A stretch of DNA of 55,586 nucleotides from a virus. This document shows, one piece after another, positions 17,940 to 27,261 of the stretch (positions are counted from its first letter, which is position 1; the number at the start of each line of letters is the position of its first letter). The stretch lies in the IMG/VR virus record IMGVR_UViG_3300028177_000007, positions 1 to 55,586 of that record. One strand, given 5' to 3'. Both the position numbers and the translations under genes were made by a program. The notes under the pieces are model-generated. The model had not been told where the DNA came from. It saw only the letters and a list, made by a program, of their open reading frames with translations, and made no database searches.

Positions 17940-20900
17940 TTATAAATCCGTATTTGGGATGTCGACTGTACGACCTGCTTCGTTCGTGGCTTTCCGTGTT
18001 CTGCTTTGAATTGCTTCTGTTTCTTTCAATATGAAAGTCGAAATAGCTGCAGAAGAAAGCTTTTCAATCAATTCCGCAAACATCTCTGTTCGAGACCCCT
18101 TTTCCGCAGTTTGACGATCCAAAACATGCATTAAAGCATCGAGCATCTCGTCAATCTCTGTCTGTGTGACAGTCAACGAACCAGCGTTAGTGCGCTTGTC
18201 GCCGGTTTTACCCGATTCTTGACGAGCCAATGTTCGTTTCAAGGTTCGGAGGGCATCAGCTGTTTGCTGATCTTTGTCTCGTGAAGCCATATCGATTTCT
18301 TTTTGAAGAGAATCTTCGATTTTTTTAAACCATGTGGCTTCGCCCGTAATCTGAGCACGACCTTCGCGCTCTGATCGCATGCCTCGGTTGCCCGTACTGG
18401 TTTCATTATTTTGGTTGAGGTTGAGTCTGCGTGATGGAGCTGAATACTGTGGTCGAGGATTGCCTCTACTGGGTTTAGCTCCAAGCTCTCGCAATTGGCG
18501 TTCCAGACGATCCATTTCTTCTTTGTCACCAGTTGCTCGCGCGTTACTCCAAAGGTTGCGAAGATCTCCGATCTTTTCTTCTCTGGATGTATGAGCTTGC
18601 GAACGCAAACCTTGTCGTCGTCTGGCATCTACATACTCTCGCGTTGATGTACCCGACAGCTTGCTGCTGTTTTGTCGAATGGATCGTAAACCGCTTGGAG
18701 AAAATAGTTCGAGGTTGTTGAGTTCCATAATGTCTAGGTCGTCGCTACCCCCACCCAGAGTTCGAATTTGAGGGGTGTCTCCTTCGGAAATAAATCGATC
18801 ACCCTCATAGTCGGAAAGAAGATCTTCAATATGACTCTTACGACTTAGCGCGGCAGCACGCAATTCGCCTTCAACCGGCGACAGTTCGCCAGACTCTCTG
18901 CTGAGATAACTCTCGAACAATCCATCAAGAGCACGCAATTGGGAATGGGTCAAATCATCCGACCCTGAAACTATGTCTAAAGCTTCAGACCAAATGTCTG
19001 CGTGTTCACTTCGAACTACATCCCCACTGTTGGTCGCTCTACTGTCAGCATTAGCAAACGATGACTCTAAGTTATTAAGAACTTTTTTACGTTCTGTTTT
19101 AGCTGTTTGTGCCGTTGTTCGTTGGGGCTCTCTATCTTCGGTTTCACGCTTGCGAACACTAGCTGGGAGTATGACTCCGCCTCTTCGAGCGCGTCGCTCC
19201 GCTATCGTTTCAAAGCGACCCTCTGAACGGTCTCTGCGAAGCTCTCTTTTTTCTATAATCTTGTCTAATTCATTGTAGATACGGTCATAGTCAATTTGCC
19301 TCATCCCGCTCTTACTTGGAGTCATTTCCGCACTGAGGAGAGCGAACTTATCTTCAGTACTCAAATCGTCCCAATCGTCGGGCTTAACTTCTTCAAACTT
19401 CTTACCTTTAAAGCGTTCTTGTGAATCTTCCATTACATGCCCCATGGGGCGACCGCGAGTCTCTGGTTTAGCTTCGTCGGCAGTTGCCCTTTGTGGGATT
19501 TTCTGCTCCGACCTCAAGCCACGACGCGCAGGGTCGAGACTGGTGCCAGTGGTTGCTTCATCCCATCGGGACAAAAGATCATTCGACTGTCGCCGCTCCG
19601 CCGCTTGACCTGCCTCGCGACGAGCTTCGGAACGTCGTGCGATTCTCTCAACTCGACGTTGTCCTAGACGACTAAGCGCAGCATCATCCATTGCGTTCCA
19701 GCGGTCGATATCCGCCCGATCCTCTGGCCTCACATCTCTGATATCAGGAATGATGTCCTCGCCGGTAGGTTCGTCAAATAGGGCGTCGGTATCCCCCGGG
19801 AAAGCTCGAAGTGACTGAGATCCACTGCGAGATTGTCTTCTCGTGCGGCCACCTCTACTCATATTGGGTCCACCCATGTCGGCCCTACGGGCACCCCTTA
19901 ACGTTTCGACAACCGGCTCACCAGCGAGTTGGGGCAGATCTACTCGCGAACGCCCCTGTTTGGTGGCGTGTGTGTATTGGCCTTCCATGATTGCCCACCG
20001 TCGGGGTGAAGCAGAGCCGTGTTCTTTTAAGTCTGCGAACATCAAATAGTCGCGACCGGGCAAATAAAGACCCCGACGTTCACCCTCTGGAGCACCTATA
20101 GCTTCCATCATTTTTGCCTGATTGGCTGGAGTTATGTCAGGATGAGCACCATTGTTGATTCTCTTATTCCCGAATCCTCTGTATTTATTGTCTGGCAGGT
20201 CGAGTTGCGACGACCTAAATTTTTGGGTTGGTGAAAGTGCAGCGAATTCGAGTATGTCGCGACCTGTTTTGGGATGCATTCGACTTTGGGTAGGCGGCGA
20301 AACTTTCTCCCACGCATGGGTGAAGTCGTGATATTGCCCTCTAGGGATTTTTACTACCCCATCTTTGTTGGCAGCAAGTTTCTGATCATATTTTGCTAAA
20401 ACACCATTTACTTTGCTGTCTTTGCTTTTGCCAATCAGTGCTTTTATATGGGAACGAAGTGAATCGATCTCATCTGGCGTTAGCTCAAGTTCAACACCCT
20501 TAGATTCGACGGGCAAACGAACAAAACTTTTACGTCCACCTTCCCAACTATGAATTGCCGCAGAAATCAAATGCTTTCTTCGTTCTGAATCCAACTGCAT
20601 GAAACGTTGTTTCATCTCAGCATATTCAGCGTCGAATCGTCCCACCTCGTCCATCTGGGCCTCTAGAACATCTAGTTTTTTATCCAGATCTTCAATTCGG
20701 TCTTTACGTTCCTTAACCGACATATTTCTAATAGCTTGTGATGGAAGCTGCGCCTTCAGTGCGTCCCATTCAATATTTTCTGTTCGGGTACCGGGTCCTC
20801 GCGGATTTACTGCGGCTGGACCTGCTCCAGTGCGTGCAGTAGCTCCTCGGCCCCCGCGTATCGGCGTTCCCTCTCTCGGCCCGGTAGGTTTGCGAGTACC

Positions 20901-23075
20901 ATATTTATAAGTGTTGGATCGCACACTGCCCGCTCGTTCATCTTCAGCAATCTGGCTAAATACTTCGTTCGTATATTCTTCATGTGAGGGCAGGCCCAAC
21001 ATTTCGTTGAGGTCATCACTTCTTGCGTACTTCAACGTGGAGTCGTCGCCGGGCACATAGCCCTCTGGCTCATCAGCCCCACCGTGATACATGGGTATTT
21101 GTCGAGAACGGTCTTTGAGCATCTCTTGCACATTCTCTGATGCATCTAACGTCTCGCCCACCTTTTTGAGCTCTTCGTTTCCATACCGATGCAAAGGCTC
21201 TCCGGGACCAGTTGGTCCTTCCGAATCAGCGTATTTCTCTTTTCTAAACCACTCCGTTCTTCGCCCGAGGCCAAAACCGTCAAATGGAACCCAATTGCCG
21301 TGGCTACCACCTTCACCCGATTCGAGAGCGTCGGCATCTCGAAGAACGTCACCTGTACCGGAACGCATATAGAACGGCTGGGTAGTTCCGTCAGCTAATT
21401 CGACAAGAAGTATCGGGCGTTTGTTTAGTTCAGTATCAGTGTGCATCAAGAGGGTTTCACTGATCTGAAAATCTCCCTCTCTGAGCGTCGGCGTGAGGCG
21501 ATGGTCCCTAGTCTCTGAGCGCATGCCAGCGGCACGCTCCACCCTGCGATTCTGGACAGTTCGTTTACCCGGACGAGTTCGATTCGGATTACGACGAGGC
21601 TTCCGTGCCTCTCTGACGTGGGCACTGTCATCTGGGTAATCAGGGGGTTTGATTCTGGTTTTTGGTTCGCCGGGCCAGTTTGTGTTGATACCGGGAATAG
21701 ATGGACGCTGGAAAGGCGTACCTTCTTGAACTATTCCGTCGCCATCACCATCCCAAGCTTTTGGGTCGAACGCTGCGGTGAGGGCTCTCCCAGCCCTACG
21801 GCCTTTTCCCAAGCCACCACCTCGCCCCAGTCTTCCACCTAGGGCCTTCACAGCCGTATCTGCTGCGTCCTCAAATCCGGACGGATAATCACTACACAAC
21901 AGCCCATCGACACTAGGGGTCACTGTGACTCTGTAATAATCGAAAATTGGTTGAAGCATGTCTTTGAACTCAAACATGTTGTCCAATGTGCAGGAAATAA
22001 GATAATCAGATTTAGCTTCTTCTGTTGTTTCTTTTCCCTGAATTGGGCTGACATGATGATTCGGCTTATGGCTCATTGGGCCGATGGGCGGCATGTTCGG
22101 TTGAACCGGGGAATAAACCGTTTGTGGTTTAACTCGTGCTGGTTTGCCAAACATGTATCTGCCGTCGCTGGCCTTGTGGTATCCCATTCGATACATGCGG
22201 TTAGTCCCATCCACCATCTTGCGGAGGAACACCACCATGTTCTCGGTGGCCTCAACGATCTTGATCGGTACCTTTGTTCGTGAGTGAATTTCTTGAGCCA
22301 GTTCCATGCGAGCTTCCATGTCAATGGGACCAGCCTCACCACGAGACCAAATGTCTCTATCGGCGTGGTGGGAATCGCTATCTGGTTTCTTAGGCATTGG
22401 AATAACGATCATTTGCATGGGAACTCGTCCCATCATCTGACCCTTTTCGAAAATGAAAGCTTCCTCTTCTTCTGCCTGAATATCTGGTTCTGAAGCAATG
22501 TGGTTCTTTGTCCCACATTCACAACCACCAATTCCACAGGCACCGTATTCTCCGTCCTTGACAGAAATCGTGCCTGTCAGTTGGTTGGCACCATGCAGCA
22601 CAGGGCTTACTTCATAAAGTTCAACCTCTTTGAGCAAGTTGGCCTGCTTGACCGGATCGAAAGTGGCTTGAAGGGTCTTATAGCCGATTGACCATTCCTG
22701 TTCTTCTCCGAAGAAGGCGACGTTAGCGAATGCCTCTCGCCCTTTTTCTGCACCCAGATTGAACTGGACTTTTGCAAACAAACCGCCGATTCCAGCACTC
22801 TTCATTTTTTCTGGAAGTCGTGGGTCCGAGTTAGCGACTTCGTAGATCTCTAAAACTTTTCCAATGGGGTCGTTCCAGCTATGTCCCCAAACCACTCTGG
22901 GCTTTCTTCTTTTTAGGCTCTCATTGAAGGCGCCGGGAAGAACGATGTCGCCAACACTGTCTTTGTTGCCTATGCCAGAAACAAAACATTCGACAATCCC
23001 TTGGGCATTGTCAACACTGATCTGAGCGCCGTTTCGGGCTTTAAATTGAATGTCATCAAGCAGTTCGTTTGGCAT
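17940..23075 (-). CDS. HK97-type prohead protease fused to a 1500-residue modular tail
   Basis: 1711 aa from the ATG at 23075, chosen because GGAGG lies 7 bases upstream; an upstream in-frame start at 23138 lacks such a site. The first 190 residues are a prohead serine protease: V-L-P-G-A-F-N, then W-G-H-S-W (His65), then E-W-S-I-G-Y (Ser129), then E-V-S-P-V-L. Such enzymes cleave scaffold and capsid delta domains inside the prohead. Family members are usually about 200-250 aa. Here the chain continues with a calcium-loop-like element (residues 442-453) and G-M-R-S or G-L-R-S motifs at 517, 1186, 1462, 1489 and 1565, plus a G-M-R-Q at 1257, all in charged, Arg/Glu-rich sequence. I infer that the tail is released or packaged during maturation. 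Confidence 0.9.
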   Translation of the reverse strand: MPNELLDDIQFKARNGAQISVDNAQGIVECFVSGIGNKDSVGDIVLPGAFNESLKRRKPRVVWGHSWNDPIGKVLEIYEVANSDPRLPEKMKSAGIGGLFAKVQFNLGAEKGREAFANVAFFGEEQEWSIGYKTLQATFDPVKQANLLKEVELYEVSPVLHGANQLTGTISVKDGEYGACGIGGCECGTKNHIASEPDIQAEEEEAFIFEKGQMMGRVPMQMIVIPMPKKPDSDSHHADRDIWSRGEAGPIDMEARMELAQEIHSRTKVPIKIVEATENMVVFLRKMVDGTNRMYRMGYHKASDGRYMFGKPARVKPQTVYSPVQPNMPPIGPMSHKPNHHVSPIQGKETTEEAKSDYLISCTLDNMFEFKDMLQPIFDYYRVTVTPSVDGLLCSDYPSGFEDAADTAVKALGGRLGRGGGLGKGRRAGRALTAAFDPKAWDGDGDGIVQEGTPFQRPSIPGINTNWPGEPKTRIKPPDYPDDSAHVREARKPRRNPNRTRPGKRTVQNRRVERAAGMRSETRDHRLTPTLREGDFQISETLLMHTDTELNKRPILLVELADGTTQPFYMRSGTGDVLRDADALESGEGGSHGNWVPFDGFGLGRRTEWFRKEKYADSEGPTGPGEPLHRYGNEELKKVGETLDASENVQEMLKDRSRQIPMYHGGADEPEGYVPGDDSTLKYARSDDLNEMLGLPSHEEYTNEVFSQIAEDERAGSVRSNTYKYGTRKPTGPREGTPIRGGRGATARTGAGPAAVNPRGPGTRTENIEWDALKAQLPSQAIRNMSVKERKDRIEDLDKKLDVLEAQMDEVGRFDAEYAEMKQRFMQLDSERRKHLISAAIHSWEGGRKSFVRLPVESKGVELELTPDEIDSLRSHIKALIGKSKDSKVNGVLAKYDQKLAANKDGVVKIPRGQYHDFTHAWEKVSPPTQSRMHPKTGRDILEFAALSPTQKFRSSQLDLPDNKYRGFGNKRINNGAHPDITPANQAKMMEAIGAPEGERRGLYLPGRDYLMFADLKEHGSASPRRWAIMEGQYTHATKQGRSRVDLPQLAGEPVVETLRGARRADMGGPNMSRGGRTRRQSRSGSQSLRAFPGDTDALFDEPTGEDIIPDIRDVRPEDRADIDRWNAMDDAALSRLGQRRVERIARRSEARREAGQAAERRQSNDLLSRWDEATTGTSLDPARRGLRSEQKIPQRATADEAKPETRGRPMGHVMEDSQERFKGKKFEEVKPDDWDDLSTEDKFALLSAEMTPSKSGMRQIDYDRIYNELDKIIEKRELRRDRSEGRFETIAERRARRGGVILPASVRKRETEDREPQRTTAQTAKTERKKVLNNLESSFANADSRATNSGDVVRSEHADIWSEALDIVSGSDDLTHSQLRALDGLFESYLSRESGELSPVEGELRAAALSRKSHIEDLLSDYEGDRFISEGDTPQIRTLGGGSDDLDIMELNNLELFSPSGLRSIRQNSSKLSGTSTREYVDARRRQGLRSQAHTSREEKIGDLRNLWSNARATGDKEEMDRLERQLRELGAKPSRGNPRPQYSAPSRRLNLNQNNETSTGNRGMRSEREGRAQITGEATWFKKIEDSLQKEIDMASRDKDQQTADALRTLKRTLARQESGKTGDKRTNAGSLTVTQTEIDEMLDALMHVLDRQTAEKGSRTEMFAELIEKLSSAAISTFILKETEAIQSRTRKATNEAGRTVDIPNTDL

Positions 23076-23149
23076 ATTGAAACCTCCGTCAATACATAAT
23101 AAGCGACAGAAAGCTTCTACCGTGTAAGTAACAAGCATAAGAACTGCAG

Positions 23150-23173
23150 TTTCCGTAAACTATTTTACGGAAA
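23150..23173 (-). terminator. Perfect stem-loop between portal and protease genes
   Basis: Two 10-base arms (23150-23159 and 23164-23173) are exact inverted complements around a 4-base loop, directly after the portal stop codon. On the minus strand no long T-run follows, so it is more likely an attenuator or RNA-processing/stability hairpin than a full terminator. It would set the ratio of portal to downstream proteins. Confidence 0.45.
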
Positions 23174-25174
23174 TTAACTGATTGGGAAAACCCAAGCCCT
23201 TCGAGCCTCATCCTCAGCCAAAGCCGCTGGTGCTTTTGCAAGAAGGCTGGCAAATACGCTGACTAGCTCACCCTTAACCGCCGCATGACGGCGATCTTCG
23301 TCCTGTAATGTCATACAGGTGGTGATCTTTTGATTAATAATCTGCTCTGTATCTAAATTAATTGATTTAATACGATCCATTTGAGCATTCAGTTGAACCT
23401 GAACATCTTCTCCAGATGGCGGTTCGTACTCATCAGATTCATTGGACTGCTTTTCTTGAGAGTCTTTAATAATTGAGTTCAAAACGGGTCGGATGTCTTC
23501 ATCCATCTGTCGATCCCATGTACCGAGAGTCATAATATTTTTGATATCCAAGGTGCCTTCGGTTAGAAGCGTGCGCGCTTTTCGTCCAGCAGCTTTTTCT
23601 AAAATAACTCGTTGCTGTCTCTCGAACAGACGTTCGAAGCTGCGGTCGAGAATGCCCGTCCAACGCTCGTAGTCCACACCCAGATCGTCCTCTTTGGTCT
23701 CAATGTCGAATGGTTCACCCGAGAGTTGTCCCATATTGGGAGCAGCTTCGGCAGGTGGTCCAGCAGCCGGTGGGCTTTCTTGTTCTTGAGCCAAAGAACC
23801 TTGCATGGTGTTCGGGTCAAGGGGTTGTTCACCCGGTTGCGGACCTTCCGCTCCCGGCGTTGGCATCCCGGGCTGAGGTGGCATCATGCCCGGTTGCCCG
23901 CCCATCATTGCGTTGGGCTGCTCCATTTCCTTCTCAGTATTTGCGACAGGCGTCAAATTCGGGTTCATAAGTAATGAATCTGCAAGGTCAGATTTAACTG
24001 TCTCTTTGCCTGTCATGTCACGATATTCGTTGATGCTTATCAACCCGTTCTGGAGTTCATCCATCAAGTAACGATCGCGTTCTTGTTTATAAATAATTAG
24101 GTTGGGAACCGTTGAGGTGTCGAAGTCGATGTAATGAATAGGGTCAATTTCATCCAAGGCACGAGCTATTGGTTCGAGGTGGGGGAGCATTGTCTCCATC
24201 CAGAAAACACGAATCTCTTCTCCCGCGTTACTGAACGTTCTTCCCGAAGCGTTACCTATAACGGTCTCAGGAACTCCGAAGGCAGCAAAGATTTCTTCTT
24301 TGGTGATGGTTCTCATTTGGATGTAGGCAGCATCGCGAGGACTCGATGAGGTATCGACAAAATCAACCCCGTCATCTGCTGCTACTACGGTGGTTGAACC
24401 AACGCGACCGAGATTGCCCCTAAATCGTGATCTCAATTCGTTCTTGTCGTCATCGTCGATTTCGCCACGGAGAACCAATAGGCCCCCGGGTCGGCCATCG
24501 TTAAGAAGGAAGTTGCGGTTGTATAGCTTCGCAAGGTTTTCGATTTCTATAGCAACGCCCGCAGACTCCATCGGGGTCATCGACAGGTAGGGATCTAAGG
24601 GGTGTGGTCTCCGAACCCAAACAACATCTTCTGGCTTAAGACGTACTTTCTTTCCGTCGGGCATGGCGACTTCATAACCAGACACAAATGTTTTTGGATG
24701 AGGCACTGGTGCGGTGTGTTGAGGGGGAAGCAAATTAAGCCCAATAATTCTTCCGTCTCTAGAACGCACTTTCTCTATAAAGGCACCACGGCTACTCATC
24801 AGCAGTTGGGCTGAAAGCCGATATCTGAATATAAATGAATTTTCACCAATATTAGATTTAGTATTCAAGATATCTAATATTGTGCTTTCCCTCATGACGG
24901 AAGAGCTTGTAACTAGTTTTCCATCTGGAGCATTGCCCTCACGAAGAATAACCGGAAGGCGTGCTTGGTTACCAGCGATCACATCCACACAGCGGGCCAC
25001 CCATGTGACCTTCTGCATGCCTTCTCGGTACGCCCGTTCAATATCCCAAGGGTCGAAGTAAGGTTGCCCAGCAAGTGTCGGGTTTGTGGCTATGGGCGCG
25101 CCGGGTCCCACAGCGGCATGTTTCCGCTGTTCTGATCCGTCAATAGATTTGTTATTAGTAGAGTTCCACGCCAT
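23174..25174 (-). CDS. Portal protein
   Basis: 666 aa. The dodecameric portal forms the DNA entry channel at one capsid vertex, docks the terminase and later the neck. The central region fits the HK97/SPP1-like portal family: W-V-A-R-C-V-D near the start, a G-L-L-V-L-R-G segment, and the F-G-V-P-E-T-V-I-G helix-turn typical of the stem/wing region. Residues 420-490 are a Pro/Gln/Gly/Met-rich linker, and the rest is a helical C-terminal extension. Its stop codon is followed at once by a perfect hairpin. The start at 25174 lies 3 bases after the stop of a small membrane-protein gene. Confidence 0.92.
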   Translation of the reverse strand: MAWNSTNNKSIDGSEQRKHAAVGPGAPIATNPTLAGQPYFDPWDIERAYREGMQKVTWVARCVDVIAGNQARLPVILREGNAPDGKLVTSSSVMRESTILDILNTKSNIGENSFIFRYRLSAQLLMSSRGAFIEKVRSRDGRIIGLNLLPPQHTAPVPHPKTFVSGYEVAMPDGKKVRLKPEDVVWVRRPHPLDPYLSMTPMESAGVAIEIENLAKLYNRNFLLNDGRPGGLLVLRGEIDDDDKNELRSRFRGNLGRVGSTTVVAADDGVDFVDTSSSPRDAAYIQMRTITKEEIFAAFGVPETVIGNASGRTFSNAGEEIRVFWMETMLPHLEPIARALDEIDPIHYIDFDTSTVPNLIIYKQERDRYLMDELQNGLISINEYRDMTGKETVKSDLADSLLMNPNLTPVANTEKEMEQPNAMMGGQPGMMPPQPGMPTPGAEGPQPGEQPLDPNTMQGSLAQEQESPPAAGPPAEAAPNMGQLSGEPFDIETKEDDLGVDYERWTGILDRSFERLFERQQRVILEKAAGRKARTLLTEGTLDIKNIMTLGTWDRQMDEDIRPVLNSIIKDSQEKQSNESDEYEPPSGEDVQVQLNAQMDRIKSINLDTEQIINQKITTCMTLQDEDRRHAAVKGELVSVFASLLAKAPAALAEDEARRAWVFPIS

Positions 25175-25176
25175 CG

Positions 25177-25353
25177 TTACTCAAGACCCAGTAGAAATCC
25201 GAATATGCCACAAGCTAGACCCCCAACTATAAGGCCCAACGGCGGATATACCATCGCTGCACCGATGCCTGTAAGTATGATAAATGATACCATTAGAGCG
25301 TTTGCTATTATTCCCCGCTCTTGCAGGCTTTGTATTTTCATCCAAATATTCAT
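25177..25353 (-). CDS. Small two-helix membrane protein
   Basis: 58 aa from the ATG at 25353, with AGAGGG just upstream; an in-frame TTG at 25374 would give 65 aa. Two hydrophobic stretches (about residues 16-34 and 37-56) with a Pro-Pro turn between them form a likely helical hairpin. It is the first gene of the left arm and nearly touches the portal start. It could be an inner-membrane or holin-like protein, but the family is not recognisable. A shorter reading frame on the same strand overlaps it in another register and looks spurious. Confidence 0.5.
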   Translation of the reverse strand: MNIWMKIQSLQERGIIANALMVSFIILTGIGAAMVYPPLGLIVGGLACGIFGFLLGLE

Positions 25354-25393
25354 GTGCCCTCTTACAATAGTCAAGAACAGGCTGCACTTTGTC

Positions 25394-25411
25394 GCCTATT
25401 CTAGAATAGGC
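25394..25411. promoter_or_regulatory. 18-bp perfect palindrome in the divergent junction
   Basis: The sequence GCCTATTCTAGAATAGGC is identical to its own reverse complement. It lies in the short gap between the leftward and rightward first genes, within promoter distance of both. A dimeric repressor or activator site is the simplest reading. TAGAAT inside it could also serve as a -10 element for the rightward transcript. I see no second copy close by. Confidence 0.5.
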
Positions 25412-25431
25412 TAAGACTGTGAGGTGATGGA

Positions 25432-26739
25432 GTGACTACGGATTGGAATAAGGTACTCGATTACCTAGAGCCGCGCGAATCACCTCACTGCCCAGAGGAC
25501 GCGTCTCTTACCCAAAAAGTTTTCTTACGCACTTATTCGTTGGAAGCTCTCTTCGGTGGTGCGGCGGGTGGCGGAAAAAGTTCCGCCCTCTTGATGGCAG
25601 CACTTCAATATGTTGACGTGCCACAGTATTCGGCCATCCTGTTTCGTCGCACCTACGCCGACCTTGCTCTGCCGGGAGCGATCATGGATCGTTTCCAAAT
25701 GTGGACAGGTCCGGAAGAAGATGTGAAGTGGAACGCCAATACCTACACGGCAACTTTTCCCTCTGGTGCCCGAATCTCATTTGGTTACCTAAATAACAGT
25801 CAGGATTATTTGCGATACAAGGGTGCGGAGTTCCAGTTCATCGGGATGGACGAGGTCACCGAAATCCGGGAAGCCGACTACCGATACCTATTCTCTCGCT
25901 TGCGTCGTCCGGCATCGGGTCCACTCTCAAAGGTTCCTCTACGGATGAGGTGTGCCTCCAACCCCGCGCCTAACTGGGTTAGACAGCGTTTCATTATCGA
26001 GGGTCAAAATGAGGGACGAATTTTCGTTCCTAGTTTTTTGGACGACAACCCGGGCATTGACGCTGATTCGTATCGACAATCGCTGCAAGCTCTGGACCCC
26101 GTGGAACGCAGGCGACTCGAAGAAGGCGACTGGTGGTCTACCACTTTAGGTTCTCTGTTCGATAGGGAATCAGTTGTCCTGTTGGATCAGAACGAAATCC
26201 CAGAGCTGACCTCAATGGCAAAGGCCGTGCGTTTTTGGGACTTGGCTGCTACTGAACCGTCCTCAACCAACCCTGATCCAGACTGGACAGTCGGAACCCT
26301 CATGATGTTCGACCAAGGAATTGCTTACATTTTGGATGTGAAACGTGCAAGGGTCAAAGGGGAAAAAGTGGAGCAACTAATCGCCCAAACCGCTTACGAA
26401 GATGGGCATGGGGTTCCAATCAGGATGGAACAAGAACCGGGCTCCTCTGGAAAAGCCCTTGTAGATCAGTACGCTCGCTACATCGTGCCCGGCTACGATT
26501 TCATTGGCATGCGTGCCACCGGAGACAAGGTCACTCGTGCCCGTCCATTTGCTGCCGCCCTTGCTAACGGCAACGTCAGGGCGGTGCGTGGGCCATGGTT
26601 AACCGACTGGCTTGACGAATTATCCAGTTTCCCCGAAGCCTGCAATCACGACGATCAGGTGGACTCGGCCACGGGAGCTTTCACACACTTAGCCGGATTG
26701 GGGTTGCCTCAGCGCAAACGAGTTGCTATCGTTGTCTGA
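25432..26739 (+). CDS. terL: Terminase large subunit
   Basis: 435 aa, GTG start with GAGGTG five bases upstream. It powers DNA packaging and cuts the concatemer. The ATPase half shows Walker A G-G-A-A-G-G-G-K-S-S (residues 42-51), and Walker B I-G-M-D-E (D140, E141). The nuclease half shows R-F-W-D-L-A (first acidic ligand) and H-D-D-Q-V-D-S near the C-terminus (last acidic cluster), as in RNase H-fold terminases. It opens the rightward arm, facing away from its partner portal, which is unusual. No small terminase is recognisable next to it. Confidence 0.95.
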   Translation: MTTDWNKVLDYLEPRESPHCPEDASLTQKVFLRTYSLEALFGGAAGGGKSSALLMAALQYVDVPQYSAILFRRTYADLALPGAIMDRFQMWTGPEEDVKWNANTYTATFPSGARISFGYLNNSQDYLRYKGAEFQFIGMDEVTEIREADYRYLFSRLRRPASGPLSKVPLRMRCASNPAPNWVRQRFIIEGQNEGRIFVPSFLDDNPGIDADSYRQSLQALDPVERRRLEEGDWWSTTLGSLFDRESVVLLDQNEIPELTSMAKAVRFWDLAATEPSSTNPDPDWTVGTLMMFDQGIAYILDVKRARVKGEKVEQLIAQTAYEDGHGVPIRMEQEPGSSGKALVDQYARYIVPGYDFIGMRATGDKVTRARPFAAALANGNVRAVRGPWLTDWLDELSSFPEACNHDDQVDSATGAFTHLAGLGLPQRKRVAIVV

Positions 26740-26772
26740 GTAATACAGAAACCCCTACTAACCGGAGTTGCT

Positions 26773-27261
26773 ATGAATTTGGAGAATATTAGAACCCTCC
26801 GCCTGCTTCTCTCACAGCTCGATGAACGAGTTGGCGAGATAGACAGAGAAACCCAAGATGTGGCCAACTTGGTCTTAGAGTTGAATCTGGCCAAGGTCGA
26901 ACTTGGGATTATTTACGACCAAGTCTCAGGGTTGCTGGGCGACCTCATGATCAATGATCCACTTATCGAGTTGCGTGACGGCGCTCAGGTGGAACGCAAG
27001 ATGGGGTCCACCCGAAAGGGCTGGAACCACAAAGACCTTGCCAACGTGGTCATGGACCGAATCCAGCAGTCCTCAGTTGACATGGATACCGGTGAAGTGG
27101 TGGCCACCCCAAAGGACATGGCCATCCAAATGCTTGACTACCTTGCTCCTTCTTACTGGAGGGTGGGCAAATTGAGCGAGATTGGCCTTAACGCTGATCT
27201 CTACTGCGAGCCGTCTGAACCAAAGACGAGCGTCATTGTCAGGAGGGGTGAAGCCCGATGA
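26773..27261 (+). CDS. Hypothetical protein between terminase and Rad52-like gene
   Basis: 162 aa, ATG at 26773 with GGAG six bases upstream. The N-terminal half is strongly helical (repeated Leu and charged residues, coiled-coil-like). The second half contains R-K-G-W-N-H-K-D-L-A and ends in a short strand-rich part. It overlaps the next start (ATGA), so the two are coupled. It may act with the annealing protein, but no family is recognisable. Confidence 0.7.
   Translation: MNLENIRTLRLLLSQLDERVGEIDRETQDVANLVLELNLAKVELGIIYDQVSGLLGDLMINDPLIELRDGAQVERKMGSTRKGWNHKDLANVVMDRIQQSSVDMDTGEVVATPKDMAIQMLDYLAPSYWRVGKLSEIGLNADLYCEPSEPKTSVIVRRGEAR

Noticed and set aside
21717-21752. Dockerin/cellulosome assignment for the D-x-D-x-D-G loop
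   Set aside because: A single loop occurs, not the paired loops of dockerins, and the context is phage assembly.
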